Positions 13,380 through 21,138 of a stretch of DNA of 26,952 bases are shown here, one piece after another; the first letter of the stretch is position 1, and the number at the start of each line of letters is the position of its first letter. The notes beneath the pieces were generated by a model. It was not told where the DNA came from and ran no database searches. It was given only the letters and a program-made list of their open reading frames with translations. This stretch comes from a virus: positions 1-26,952 of the IMG/VR virus record IMGVR_UViG_3300046532_000866; one strand, written 5' to 3'. The position numbers and the translations under genes were made by a program.

Positions 13380-13720
13380 AATCAGGGAAAGTATGGGGAC
13401 AAACGGAACTAATACATGCCAATGGTGTGCTAGAGTTCCATAGAGTAGAGTTTAAAGCTGGTTTTAAGTGTTCAGAACACGAACATCAGTTTAAGTGGAA
13501 CGGCTTCTTTGTGGAGTCAGGAAAGATGATTGTAAGATGCTGGCAGAATGATTACGAGTTAGTAGATGAGACTATCTTAGGCCCCGGCGACTTTACACAA
13601 GTTAAGCCAGGCGTAGTCCACCAGTTTGAAGGACTAGAGGGTGGAGTTGCCTTTGAGCTCTACTGGGCAGAATTTAACCATAATGATATTAGAAGGAGAA
13701 CAGTAGGTGGAAAAAAGTAA
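13376..13720 (+). CDS. cupin-domain protein
   Basis: 114 residues, with AGGAGA at 13365-13370. A single small beta-barrel is evident. The first cupin motif has metal-binding histidines in SEHEHQFKWNGFFVESGK, and the second has GPGDFTQVKPGVVHQFEG. Between and after them lie regular short strands (MIVRCWQND, VAFELYWAEF). Single-domain cupins bind a divalent metal and may be isomerases, dioxygenases or sugar-binding proteins. The length and motif order resemble mannose-6-phosphate isomerase-type small cupins. Substrate is unknown. It shares the replication operon, with ATGA coupling upstream. Confidence 0.78.
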   Translation: MKSGKVWGQTELIHANGVLEFHRVEFKAGFKCSEHEHQFKWNGFFVESGKMIVRCWQNDYELVDETILGPGDFTQVKPGVVHQFEGLEGGVAFELYWAEFNHNDIRRRTVGGKK

Positions 13721-13976
13721 CTCCAATATGCAGTTTATAGACTACCAATTTACTAGAATTGGTAGTGACATTCGTTTCGATGAAGGGTTAGACCCAGAGT
13801 TATTAGGATGGAAAGACGGAACAACACTTAAAGTCCACATCAGGGAGGGACAAATCTGGCTTAAAGTCCAAAATGTTTCAGGAGCCAGATCTGATCGAAT
13901 AGATTGGAAGAACCTTACAAGAGTAATAGAAGATGAAGAAAAAGCACGTAATTACAAACCCAGTAGCGAAATTTAG
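13707..13976 (+). CDS. small protein, AbrB-like pattern
   Basis: 89 residues from GTG 13707, with AAGGAGAA at 13692-13699. The central segment LDPELLGWKDGTTLKVHIRE then GQIWLKV has the form of an AbrB/MazE-like swapped-hairpin (G-W-x-x-G-x-x-L-x-V ... G-x-I-x-L), though the evidence is pattern only. The tail is charged (DEEKARNYKPSSEI). It overlaps the cupin gene by 14 bp and the next gene by 44 bp. Unknown function; a DNA-binding role is possible. Confidence 0.6.
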   Translation: MEKSNSNMQFIDYQFTRIGSDIRFDEGLDPELLGWKDGTTLKVHIREGQIWLKVQNVSGARSDRIDWKNLTRVIEDEEKARNYKPSSEI

Positions 13977-14151
13977 CAGAAATAAGTCTGGGGCAGGTGC
14001 ACATGCGCTGAAAAAAGCATACGATAAAAAGAATAAAGAGTACAAAGAGGATTATATGACATATGAAGCATTAGAAGATCGTTACGCAATCTACCTAGCA
14101 TGCACAGAGGATGAACATCCACTGACATTCGACGATTGGCTTAACCGCTAA
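13933..14151 (+). CDS. small basic protein, unknown
   Basis: 72 residues from ATG 13933, inside the previous gene in another frame. The N-terminal half is highly basic (MKKKHVITNPVAKFSRNKSG, HALKKAYDKKNKEYKE). The C-terminal half is acidic with aromatics (YEALEDRYAIYLACTEDEHP, LTFDDWLNR). The stop shares its A with the next ATG (TAATG). No family is recognised. Confidence 0.6.
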   Translation: MKKKHVITNPVAKFSRNKSGAGAHALKKAYDKKNKEYKEDYMTYEALEDRYAIYLACTEDEHPLTFDDWLNR

Positions 14152-14690
14152 TGGCTAACGACAGAGTAAGTAGGGAAACTGCCGAGTTAGTCCCAATGCC
14201 CCCACACACTTGGTATATGCGGTCAATAAATTGGTTACTAGAGCAACCCAAAGTAAAAGAAAATATAGAAGCGGTACCCCTGAACCAGCCCCTTATGGAC
14301 TCCCTGATGAGTCACGGAATGAAAGCTCCTATCCTAACTATGCCAAACTGGTATCCTATAGCGGGTAGTCAGCGATTAAGAGCGTACGCTGAGATAGTTA
14401 AAGATTTTCCCGAGCTAGGAGAACAAGAAATAAGGGTATGTCGTATAGATAAAGAATATTGGTTAGTATGGTATCTATGGGGAGACAAGGACTTTAGGGA
14501 TAAAGCAGTTGCAGTTTATTTCCAGATGGTAGAATTAGTATGGAAGTCGAGGTACTACGAAGATGTTGAAGATCCAAGTGGTGTGAAAATGACAGATTTT
14601 GAGAAATTGGGGGATCAATTAGACTGGAAACATAAAAGTGTCCTTGGAAGTGAGAGAATTAAATCCATGCAAAAGAAAAATAAAACTTGA
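14151..14690 (+). CDS. ParB-like (ParB/Srx fold) protein
   Basis: 179 residues from ATG 14151 in a TAATG overlap. The segment QPLMDSLMSHGMKAPILTMP, a short strand, then YPIAGSQRLRAYAEI matches the ParB/Srx nucleotide-binding core, where an I-x-x-x-G-x-x-x-P-[IV] element precedes G-x-x-R-x-x-A. Strand EIRVCRID follows. The C-terminal half (KYWLVWYLWGDKDFRDKAVA and beyond) is not a normal ParB HTH. Phages use this fold in nucleases and in small-molecule or DNA-processing proteins, so partitioning is not implied. The stop codon overlaps the -35 of promoter P6. Confidence 0.62.
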   Translation: MANDRVSRETAELVPMPPHTWYMRSINWLLEQPKVKENIEAVPLNQPLMDSLMSHGMKAPILTMPNWYPIAGSQRLRAYAEIVKDFPELGEQEIRVCRIDKEYWLVWYLWGDKDFRDKAVAVYFQMVELVWKSRYYEDVEDPSGVKMTDFEKLGDQLDWKHKSVLGSERIKSMQKKNKT

Positions 14691-14715
14691 CACCAAGTGA
14701 AAATTCCTGTATAAT
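14687..14715 (+). promoter_or_regulatory. sigma70-type promoter P6 (near-leaderless)
   Basis: TTGACA at 14687-14692 (overlapping the upstream stop TGA), 17 bp spacer, TATAAT at 14710-14715. It has AAAAC rather than AGTTC before the -35. The predicted +1 is A14722, only 4 nt before the primase ATG. Confidence 0.9.
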
Positions 14716-14725
14716 ATACTTATAA

Positions 14726-15568
14726 ATGATAGCAATAGACTTATTACAAGAAAAACAAATGCCGTTTACTGTCAAAGGACAGGACGCACTAATAGCATGC
14801 CTAAATCCTGAGCATGATGATAGTAACCCAAGCCTTCGAGTAGATAGAGTAACAGGCGTAATGCACTGTTTCGCTTGTGGTTATAAAGGTAACTTATTTA
14901 CATACTTCGGTGCACCTGAGAGTCCACTAGAAGTAAAATTACATAGAATTAAAGAAAAGATTGCAAAAACCCGTTCTGAAACTGTAGGTATTCAACTCCC
15001 AGAAGACCGAATCGATTGGAAAGGTGGTCCGTACAGGAACATCAGTGAGGAAACTCTTAAGATATGGCAGGCTTTCACTTGGAATGTTCCAAAGTTTGAA
15101 GGCAGGATCATCTTTCCCATTCGAGACTTAACAGGTAAAACCATTGCACTCTTAGGGAGAACCATTGCTGGCGGTGTTGGGAATGAGAAGTACTATATTT
15201 ACCCACATGGGGTAAAGATGCCGTTTACACCAGCCAAGGTAAAAACAATCCAGAACAGAGTGATTCTGGTAGAAGGAATTTTTGATTGTCTCAATCTATG
15301 GGACAATGGCTTGAAGAATACAGTTTGCTGTTTCGGAACACAGCAAATGGATTGGTACAAGTTATCTCTGCTCAAACTACAAGGAGTGCAGGGAATAGAT
15401 ATTATATTTGACGGAGACGAAGCTGGAGTAAAGGCTTCGGAACAAATAAAAACGCTGGCACTAGAGATGGAATTGTCAGTACAAATCATTAAACTAAGAG
15501 ATGGACAAGACCCTGGCGGGTTCAGTCCAGATCAAGTTAGAAAGTTGAAAGCAAAATTATATGGATAG
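14726..15568 (+). CDS. DNA primase, DnaG-type (CHC2 zinc finger + TOPRIM)
   Basis: 280 residues. The N-terminal zinc finger uses C25, H30, C48 and C51 (ACLNPEHDDSNPSLR, MHCFACGYKGN). The TOPRIM core follows, with the catalytic Glu in RVILVEGIFDCLN and the D-x-D in IIFDGDEAGVKASEQ. It lacks a helicase domain, so it must work with the DnaB-like helicase at 11297. It is compact relative to bacterial DnaG (about 580 residues) because the C-terminal helicase-binding domain is absent. It is transcribed from P6 with almost no leader and no ribosome binding site, so initiation is probably leaderless or by read-through. It overlaps the nuclease gene by 8 bp. Confidence 0.93.
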   Translation: MIAIDLLQEKQMPFTVKGQDALIACLNPEHDDSNPSLRVDRVTGVMHCFACGYKGNLFTYFGAPESPLEVKLHRIKEKIAKTRSETVGIQLPEDRIDWKGGPYRNISEETLKIWQAFTWNVPKFEGRIIFPIRDLTGKTIALLGRTIAGGVGNEKYYIYPHGVKMPFTPAKVKTIQNRVILVEGIFDCLNLWDNGLKNTVCCFGTQQMDWYKLSLLKLQGVQGIDIIFDGDEAGVKASEQIKTLALEMELSVQIIKLRDGQDPGGFSPDQVRKLKAKLYG

Positions 15569-16094
15569 TTTAGAACTTCAGAAAGCAGTCTTTGGATTAC
15601 ATACTCGTAGATTCGGCACAGTCGCCGAGATTATGATTAAAAAGATTATAAAATCAGATACAAGTACAAAGTTGAATTACGATCTATTTGAAACTTCTTC
15701 TTCTTCTAGGATAGAGTGTAAATTTTCACGAGTTCAAAAGAAAGCAGAGCTGAAGATAACCGAGAATAATATTTTCCAAGCCATACAATGCGAAGCCAAT
15801 CGCGATATTCAGTATCACCAATGGCAAGACTACGACTGGGATTGTAATATCCAGCAAGTCAAGAAAGAAGAATTTGATATACTCTTTTACGGAGTATTCT
15901 TTAAAGATATGGTGTTGATCTTTAAGGTGGATAGTCGTAATATCGGCAAAGATATGAAGTATTCAAACAAACAACACAGAGGTAATACAGGAGAAGGACA
16001 GTTCCATTTAAACCGAGCTACTTTCAAATACCACCTAGATTACCATTTATTTAAAACATTAACTTATGGAGAATTATTAGAATGGCTAAAATAG
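15561..16094 (+). CDS. PD-(D/E)XK nuclease-like protein
   Basis: 177 residues from ATG 15561. A PD-(D/E)XK core is visible: D41 in NYDLFETSSSS, a turn, then E52-C-K54 in RIECKFSRVQ, preceded by helix GTVAEIMIKKIIKSD. Later strands (DILFYGVFFKDMVLIFKVD) complete the fold. Restriction-endonuclease-like phage proteins of this size are common. It sits between primase and polymerase, which favours a role in recombination, repair or host DNA degradation. Pattern evidence only. Its 3' end overlaps the polymerase start by 13 bp. Confidence 0.62.
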   Translation: MDSLELQKAVFGLHTRRFGTVAEIMIKKIIKSDTSTKLNYDLFETSSSSRIECKFSRVQKKAELKITENNIFQAIQCEANRDIQYHQWQDYDWDCNIQQVKKEEFDILFYGVFFKDMVLIFKVDSRNIGKDMKYSNKQHRGNTGEGQFHLNRATFKYHLDYHLFKTLTYGELLEWLK

Positions 16095-18364
16095 CACTTA
16101 TAGAAACCAAGCCAACAAGTACAAACTTCGATAAATATTTCGAGTTTGAATTTGACCGCTTTGCCCTATGTTCTGATAGTTCAGTAGCGAAAGTTCTCAA
16201 GAAAGATGTTGACCTAGAACTCAATCCAGATGATTACGATTGGCTAATCTTAGTGGGTGCAGAAGCATTCAAACAGTTTACTAGAAAGACATCGGTAACC
16301 GAATACAATGGCAAGATAATAGATGAGAAGTTTTTAGCTCTCATGAATCCTGCGATTATTAAGTTCAAACCTGAAGCTAAGAAAGCCTTTGAGGATGCTA
16401 TTCAAAGTATCTCAGGCTATGTTAGTGGGGAACTTAAGATTGAAAAACTATCAGAAGATAAATGTTACGGCATAGACGATAAAGAAACAGCACTCAAGTT
16501 TGTACAGGCAGCAATAGATGCGCCACTTCCGTACATAGCACTTGATTCCGAGACCTCTGCATTATATTGTAGAGATGGATATATGCTTGGTTTCTCTATG
16601 TCTTATGAAGCCGATCACGGCATATATTGTGACTGTGATGTAATTGATGAAGAAGTAGAAGCAAAAATGCAGGAACTCTTCAACAAGAAAATTGTAGTAT
16701 TTCACAATGCGAAATTTGATTTACAATGGTTTATTTACCATTTTAACTTCGAGTTTCCAAACTTCGAGGATACAATGCTTATGCATTATATGTTCGATGA
16801 AAACCCTGGCACACATGGTCTTAAACAGCTAGCGATGAAGCATACTCCTTTCGGGGACTATGAAAAACCATTAGAAGATTTTATAGCCCAGTACAGGAGA
16901 TCTCATGGCATACTAAAAGAAGCGTTTAGTTATGACCTGATTCCTTTTGAAATAATGAAAGACTACGCTGCTATGGACGCAGTTGTAACTTTTGCCTTAT
17001 ATCAAAAGATGAAGCCAGCAATCCTGAAGAACAAGAGACTCTTATGGGTCTACGAGAATATTCTACTAGAAGGCTGTAACTTTTTAGTACAAGTCGAAAG
17101 TAATGGAGTTCCTTTCGATAAAGAAAGACTAACCTTTGCCCAAGGTATAATGACGGAAGATATAGCAAAAGCAGTTGCAGAACTATACGAATTTCCTGAA
17201 GTTAGACAATTTGAAGTAGCAAAAGGTAAAGACTTTAACCCAAACTCCACAGTACAACTTCGATCCCTGTTATTTGACTTTATTGGTCTAAATCCGACAG
17301 GTAAGAAGACTGGCACAGGTGCGCACAGTACAGATGCAGAAGTCTTAGGACAACTCGCTGAAGACCATGCAGTACCTAAGCATATCCTAGAGATACGGCA
17401 GAAGAATAAGATAAAGACTACTTATCTTGATAAGATTATTCCTAATCTTGACATGGATAGTAGACTCCGCACAGGTTTTAACTTGCACGGCACTACTTCT
17501 GGTCGATTATCCTCTAGTGGTAAATTGAATATGCAACAGCTTCCTAGGGATAACCCTACGGTTAAAGGTTGTATCAAAGCAAGACCAGGACACAAAATCG
17601 TCTCTATGGACTTAACAACGGCAGAAATGTATGTGGCCGCTGTTTTGGCGAAAGACGTAGGACTGCAGAACGTATTTAAAGAAGGAGGCAACTTCCATTC
17701 TAATATCGCTAAGCAAGTCTTTAATCTGCCCTGTGAGGCTGAGCAAGTCGATGAATTTTACAAAGACAAAAGGCAACAAGCTAAAGCCGTTTCTTTCGGC
17801 ATTATGTATGGTGCTGGCCCAGCTAAGATATCTTGGCAGGTATCGAAGGACTCAGGTACAGAGTTCTCAATGCATGACGCACAGTCAGTTATCAAAGACT
17901 ACTTCCAGTCATTCCCTAACCTGAAAAAATGGTTGGATGATTGTGGTTCGTTCATTCGTTCCAATGCGTATATCTATTCCGAGTTTGGCAGGAAGCGTCG
18001 TCTTCCCAATGCCAGGAGCAAGGACAAAGGTATCGCTTCTCATGAAGTACGAAGTGGAATTAACTTTCTAGTGCAATCCGTCGCATCGGACATAAACCTA
18101 TTGGGTGCGATAGATATGCAACATTACATCAATAGAAAAGGAATGAAATCCAAAATCTTCGCACTTGTGCATGACTCAGTTCTAGCAGAAGTTCCAGAAG
18201 ATGAAATGGAAATCTATTGTGATAACCTGAAAACATTCGTTCAAAAAGACCGAGGTTTTTCAATACCCAACTGCCCTGTAGGATGTGACTTTGAAATAGG
18301 TGAAGACTACAGTTTCAGCAAATGGGGGAAATTTTATAATGAAATATTTAAAAGCGACAACTAA
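16082..18364 (+). CDS. polA: DNA polymerase, family A, with 3'-5' exonuclease
   Basis: 760 residues. Exonuclease motifs are D155/E157 in ALDSETSA, VFHNAKFDLQW and Y295-x3-D299 in YAAMDAV. Polymerase motifs are GRLSSSGKLNMQQLP, motif A with D510 (VSMDLTTAEMYV, Glu kept), motif B R564-x3-K568-x3-F572 (RQQAKAVSFGIMYG) and motif C H697-D698-S699 (LVHDSVLAEV). Motif C has Ser where E. coli Pol I has Glu (HDE). F572 aligns with E. coli Phe762, as in the Phe-type viral polymerases. An N-terminal domain (1-145) precedes the exonuclease and is not a flap nuclease. It is the phage replicative polymerase. GGAGAA precedes the ATG. Confidence 0.97.
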   Translation: MAKIALIETKPTSTNFDKYFEFEFDRFALCSDSSVAKVLKKDVDLELNPDDYDWLILVGAEAFKQFTRKTSVTEYNGKIIDEKFLALMNPAIIKFKPEAKKAFEDAIQSISGYVSGELKIEKLSEDKCYGIDDKETALKFVQAAIDAPLPYIALDSETSALYCRDGYMLGFSMSYEADHGIYCDCDVIDEEVEAKMQELFNKKIVVFHNAKFDLQWFIYHFNFEFPNFEDTMLMHYMFDENPGTHGLKQLAMKHTPFGDYEKPLEDFIAQYRRSHGILKEAFSYDLIPFEIMKDYAAMDAVVTFALYQKMKPAILKNKRLLWVYENILLEGCNFLVQVESNGVPFDKERLTFAQGIMTEDIAKAVAELYEFPEVRQFEVAKGKDFNPNSTVQLRSLLFDFIGLNPTGKKTGTGAHSTDAEVLGQLAEDHAVPKHILEIRQKNKIKTTYLDKIIPNLDMDSRLRTGFNLHGTTSGRLSSSGKLNMQQLPRDNPTVKGCIKARPGHKIVSMDLTTAEMYVAAVLAKDVGLQNVFKEGGNFHSNIAKQVFNLPCEAEQVDEFYKDKRQQAKAVSFGIMYGAGPAKISWQVSKDSGTEFSMHDAQSVIKDYFQSFPNLKKWLDDCGSFIRSNAYIYSEFGRKRRLPNARSKDKGIASHEVRSGINFLVQSVASDINLLGAIDMQHYINRKGMKSKIFALVHDSVLAEVPEDEMEIYCDNLKTFVQKDRGFSIPNCPVGCDFEIGEDYSFSKWGKFYNEIFKSDN

Positions 18365-18491
18365 TTGTATGTACCAGAAAATGTTTAGAATAAATCGTCA
18401 TGCATTTGACGGAAGAAGCGATGATGTCGCTGGCTTTGTTCTAGCTATTTTCGTATTTGGTACTATGTACATTAGTTTAATACAACTGTAG
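18339..18491 (+). CDS. 50-residue single-pass membrane protein
   Basis: ATG 18339 is preceded by GGGGGAA at 18324-18330 and overlaps the polymerase end. An upstream in-frame ATG at 18300 is less likely. The N-terminus is basic (MKYLKATTNCMYQKMFRINR) and is followed by a hydrophobic segment (VAGFVLAIFVFGTMYISLIQ) at the very C-terminus. The topology suggests a cytoplasmic basic head and one inner-membrane helix. No family is recognised. The stop precedes AGGAGA, the ribosome binding site of the SDR gene. Confidence 0.6.
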   Translation: MKYLKATTNCMYQKMFRINRHAFDGRSDDVAGFVLAIFVFGTMYISLIQL

Positions 18492-18503
18492 GAGATAAGG
18501 ATA

Positions 18504-19151
18504 ATGGAAATGTTCAAAGGAAAACGTGTAGCAATAACAGGACATACAAGCGGAATTGGTAAAGAAATTTACGAGTACTGTCAATTTCATGGTGCAGAGG
18601 TCAAGGGCTTCTCACGTACTAGTGGCTTCGATTTAAGAGATGGAGGTGATGATATCATCAATGAAATTCTTAGATGGGATGCTGATATAGTATTTAATCA
18701 TGCGTGGACTCCGAGAACACAGAACAAGATTCTTAAAATATTACACACACAATGGGAAAAGTATAATAACAAAGTAATTATCAATACAGGCTCGGCTACC
18801 TGTTATTACTCTATAGGTGCAGACATCTATGAGAAGGACAAGTCAGAGCTTCGAGATTATTGTATTCAATCCGCACAGCTTTATCCTCATTCTAACAAGT
18901 GTAGAGTACACAATGTTAGTATGGGTTGGACTAACTCTGCAATTTTAACGGGGGTAGAAGATGGGGAGTATTTTATTGACCCATACGAAGCCGCACTTGT
19001 TTTAATTAACTTATGTCAGCCCCAGAATTATGTCATGTCTGAAGTAGTAGTGAATTCTAAATTCAAGCCTATGTCAGAAATGGTGTACTTACGAGATAAA
19101 GCATCGCAGAATGTAATTACGTCACTTGGAGAGCCGCGTGCCAACGATTGA
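18504..19151 (+). CDS. short-chain dehydrogenase/reductase (SDR) family
   Basis: 215 residues, with AGGAGA at 18490-18495. The Rossmann NAD(P)-binding motif is RVAITGHTSGIGKEI (T-G-x3-G-I-G), followed by DLRDG and the DADIVFNHA strand in place of the usual N-N-A-G. A catalytic-type S in NTGSATCYY and Y-x3-K in YEKDKSEL are present. The enzyme lacks a long C-terminal substrate domain, so it is compact. It likely reduces or oxidises a small carbonyl or sugar substrate. It starts the accessory block and overlaps the QueC-like gene by 14 bp. Confidence 0.85.
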   Translation: MEMFKGKRVAITGHTSGIGKEIYEYCQFHGAEVKGFSRTSGFDLRDGGDDIINEILRWDADIVFNHAWTPRTQNKILKILHTQWEKYNNKVIINTGSATCYYSIGADIYEKDKSELRDYCIQSAQLYPHSNKCRVHNVSMGWTNSAILTGVEDGEYFIDPYEAALVLINLCQPQNYVMSEVVVNSKFKPMSEMVYLRDKASQNVITSLGEPRAND

Positions 19152-19938
19152 AGTTAGTTCAAAAGAAAACAGTACCTTAAAAAGCACCGCTGAAATGAGA
19201 AAGGCTATAGAACAGGCTGATCCTAGAACTAATACTTATATGCCACTTAGTGCAGGAGTAGAGTCCACCGCGGCTTTACTTTATGCAGTACGTGACCCAG
19301 ATTTGCATCCCTTTTGTGTATACTGGTATGAACAACGCTATGGTATGTTTTCGGACGCTATGGCGTTTTATACACAGAAACAAGCAGAGTATTTTAATCT
19401 ACCTTATGGTAATGATAAATCTATGCTATCACTTTTGCAACATACGAGGGAAGTCCCGATCATAGTATCGGGACTATCTTCTTTTATGTCTGTAGTGTTG
19501 GGGCAGCCCAACGGAATTAAATTTAAATGGTTTATGATGGGAGCTAACGCAGAAGATGATATGCGTATGCGTTTACAGTTTAGGGAGTACCGTAAGATTA
19601 TGGCTCTCTTCGCTAGTGATGTCCTAGATGGATCAGGAGTTGCCTTATGGGCAGCTAGAGAAACGCCCCAAGTTATGAATCCATTGGATTTCTTGACAAA
19701 ATCGGAAATGTACGCTTTAATAATTAGAGAAGAGCCGAAACTTGCAGAAATGATGTGGACTTGTATAGTACCTAAGGGCGAGATTAGAAAAAATGGAAAG
19801 ATAGTAGGATATGAGGCTTGTAATACCTGCTATAAATGTTTAGAACTAAACCAAGCTAAAAAGACTGCTGCTGACGCAGTATTCAGATACCAAGAAGGTA
19901 TAAAATATCTTAGTAGTATTCGGAAGGACATGATGTAA
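19138..19938 (+). CDS. QueC-like PP-loop ATPase
   Basis: 266 residues from GTG 19138, with GGAGAG at 19128-19133. TTG 19126 is an alternative. The ATP-pyrophosphatase loop is LSAGVEST (residues 37-44), a variant of S-G-G-x-D-S-T with Ala and Glu substitutions. Features of QueC/ExsB are M-G-A-N-A-E-D-D and a terminal Cys cluster MWTCIVPKGE and EACNTCYKCLELNQA (a four-Cys zinc site). QueC makes preQ0 from CDG, and phages use this pathway for 7-deazaguanine DNA modification. The other pathway enzymes (QueD, QueE, FolE, a transglycosylase) are not in this window, so a PP-loop enzyme of a different specificity is also possible. Confidence 0.75.
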   Translation: MPTIEVSSKENSTLKSTAEMRKAIEQADPRTNTYMPLSAGVESTAALLYAVRDPDLHPFCVYWYEQRYGMFSDAMAFYTQKQAEYFNLPYGNDKSMLSLLQHTREVPIIVSGLSSFMSVVLGQPNGIKFKWFMMGANAEDDMRMRLQFREYRKIMALFASDVLDGSGVALWAARETPQVMNPLDFLTKSEMYALIIREEPKLAEMMWTCIVPKGEIRKNGKIVGYEACNTCYKCLELNQAKKTAADAVFRYQEGIKYLSSIRKDMM

Positions 19939-20531
19939 TGAGACCATTTCTTCATAAATCCTTTATGAGTATACAAGAATGCTCAATAGTACAACAGTAT
20001 GTAAACTTGTTAGTACTAAATAAACGGATTAAGAAGATTAGTCAAGAGAACGGAGAGTTCTGGCAGCTTAATGGCGATCCACTAACCGACTCAATAGGAC
20101 TTGTGTATCAAGAGACAGTTATAGCACATATAAAGAAAAAAGTAAACCTAAGCTACAGTATGCTTAGACGATGGAATGCAGGAGCCTCTATGCCTTGGCA
20201 TAGAAATAGATGGGAAGCGGAATGGACTGTACTAATACAGATTAGTGATAACAACTGGCCTATTGGTTTTACTGGAGGACAACAAGAATCTCCTTATATA
20301 GAAGGACAGCAATCTTCAAGTATGATTTTGACTCCTTCACGGGGAGACGCTGTTATATTTAATGCTTCAGAGAACTTTCATAGCAGACACAAATTAAAAG
20401 GGTCAGAGTGTACTACTCTCTGTCTCTACTACACAGAAGTAGATGGCTATTTAGATTGTAAAGATAACCGAGACAACTATGGCGATAACTACAAAACAAA
20501 GCAATTAGCAGAGGTTAAATATGGAAAATAA
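19938..20531 (+). CDS. 2OG-Fe(II) oxygenase-like protein with altered metal motif
   Basis: 197 residues, TAATG start at 19938. The pattern of an N-terminal FLHKSFMSIQECSIVQQYVN, a metal region YSMLRRWNAGASMPWHRN, and a distal NASENFHSRHKLKG then CTTLCLYYTEVD is that of 2OG-Fe(II) oxygenases. The H-x-D/E metal motif reads H88-R-N90, so the acidic ligand seems lost. H148 is kept and K152/K154 could bind 2OG. Either the ligand is supplied elsewhere (E93 or E95 in RWEAEW are near) or the protein is non-catalytic. It is coupled to the QueC-like gene and overlaps the next by 11 bp. Confidence 0.65.
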   Translation: MRPFLHKSFMSIQECSIVQQYVNLLVLNKRIKKISQENGEFWQLNGDPLTDSIGLVYQETVIAHIKKKVNLSYSMLRRWNAGASMPWHRNRWEAEWTVLIQISDNNWPIGFTGGQQESPYIEGQQSSSMILTPSRGDAVIFNASENFHSRHKLKGSECTTLCLYYTEVDGYLDCKDNRDNYGDNYKTKQLAEVKYGK

Positions 20532-21138
20532 AGACTATGAGGATACCTGGTATGACTCTGAAATATACCCCGATAGTCGAGTAGTGGGCAGAGAACTATA
20601 CGCTAACGGATATATTAAAGAGTGCCTGCATTATAGCGCAATTACAAAAGAAGAATACGCAGTAATCTGCCGAGAAAGGGTAGAGATGTTTGTAGTTGGA
20701 AATAAACGAATTATGAATCCAATTGATAAATTGGATCAAGAATCCTACTTTTTATGGATTAAGAACAAAGAAAAAGAAATAGTAGCTTGTGTGAGGATTA
20801 TACCCCCTCATCTAGCTAGTGAATTTGAAGGAAGGCAGTACTCTACTTGGGATAAGGGTTGGATAATCGATTCTAAGTGTGCCCTATTTCCTGTCGAAAG
20901 TAATAAGCATGCTCCCTGTCTTTGGACACCAGAGTGGGGAACACGAGTAACTGGAGTGGAGAATGCTATTATGGACTTATATGAAGCAGGCCACATGTAT
21001 GTAACTTATTTTAGTAAAGAGATGCCAGGATTAGTTTTCCTAGGCAGCGAAAAAGATAAGTATGGATATGAAGGTTGGAAGTGGGTATGGGAACCAATCC
21101 CGAATGAGGAGGCACAACTTATAATGGAGGCGTATTGA
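20521..21138 (+). CDS. GNAT/autoinducer-synthase-fold-like protein
   Basis: 205 residues. The stretch RERVEMFVV, DKLDQESYFLWIKNK, EIVACVRIIPPH, then WTPEWGTRV and AGHMYVTYFSKEMPGLVFLG follows the order of the LuxI-type N-acyl-homoserine lactone synthase fold (R-x-x-x-F, D-x-x-D, G/A-x-x-R-[LI]-[LI]-P, E-[LW]-x-R-x, Y-V-T). The fold is GNAT-related. Residue identity is low, so enzymatic activity is uncertain and another acyltransferase substrate is possible. GCAGAGG precedes the ATG. It lies inside the accessory block and overlaps the next gene by 4 bp. Confidence 0.42.
   Translation: MENKDYEDTWYDSEIYPDSRVVGRELYANGYIKECLHYSAITKEEYAVICRERVEMFVVGNKRIMNPIDKLDQESYFLWIKNKEKEIVACVRIIPPHLASEFEGRQYSTWDKGWIIDSKCALFPVESNKHAPCLWTPEWGTRVTGVENAIMDLYEAGHMYVTYFSKEMPGLVFLGSEKDKYGYEGWKWVWEPIPNEEAQLIMEAY

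Noticed and set aside
14151-14690. Plasmid or chromosome partition ParB
   Set aside because: Only the small ParB/Srx nucleotide-binding core is present. There is no ParB HTH, no ParA neighbour and no parS-like site.
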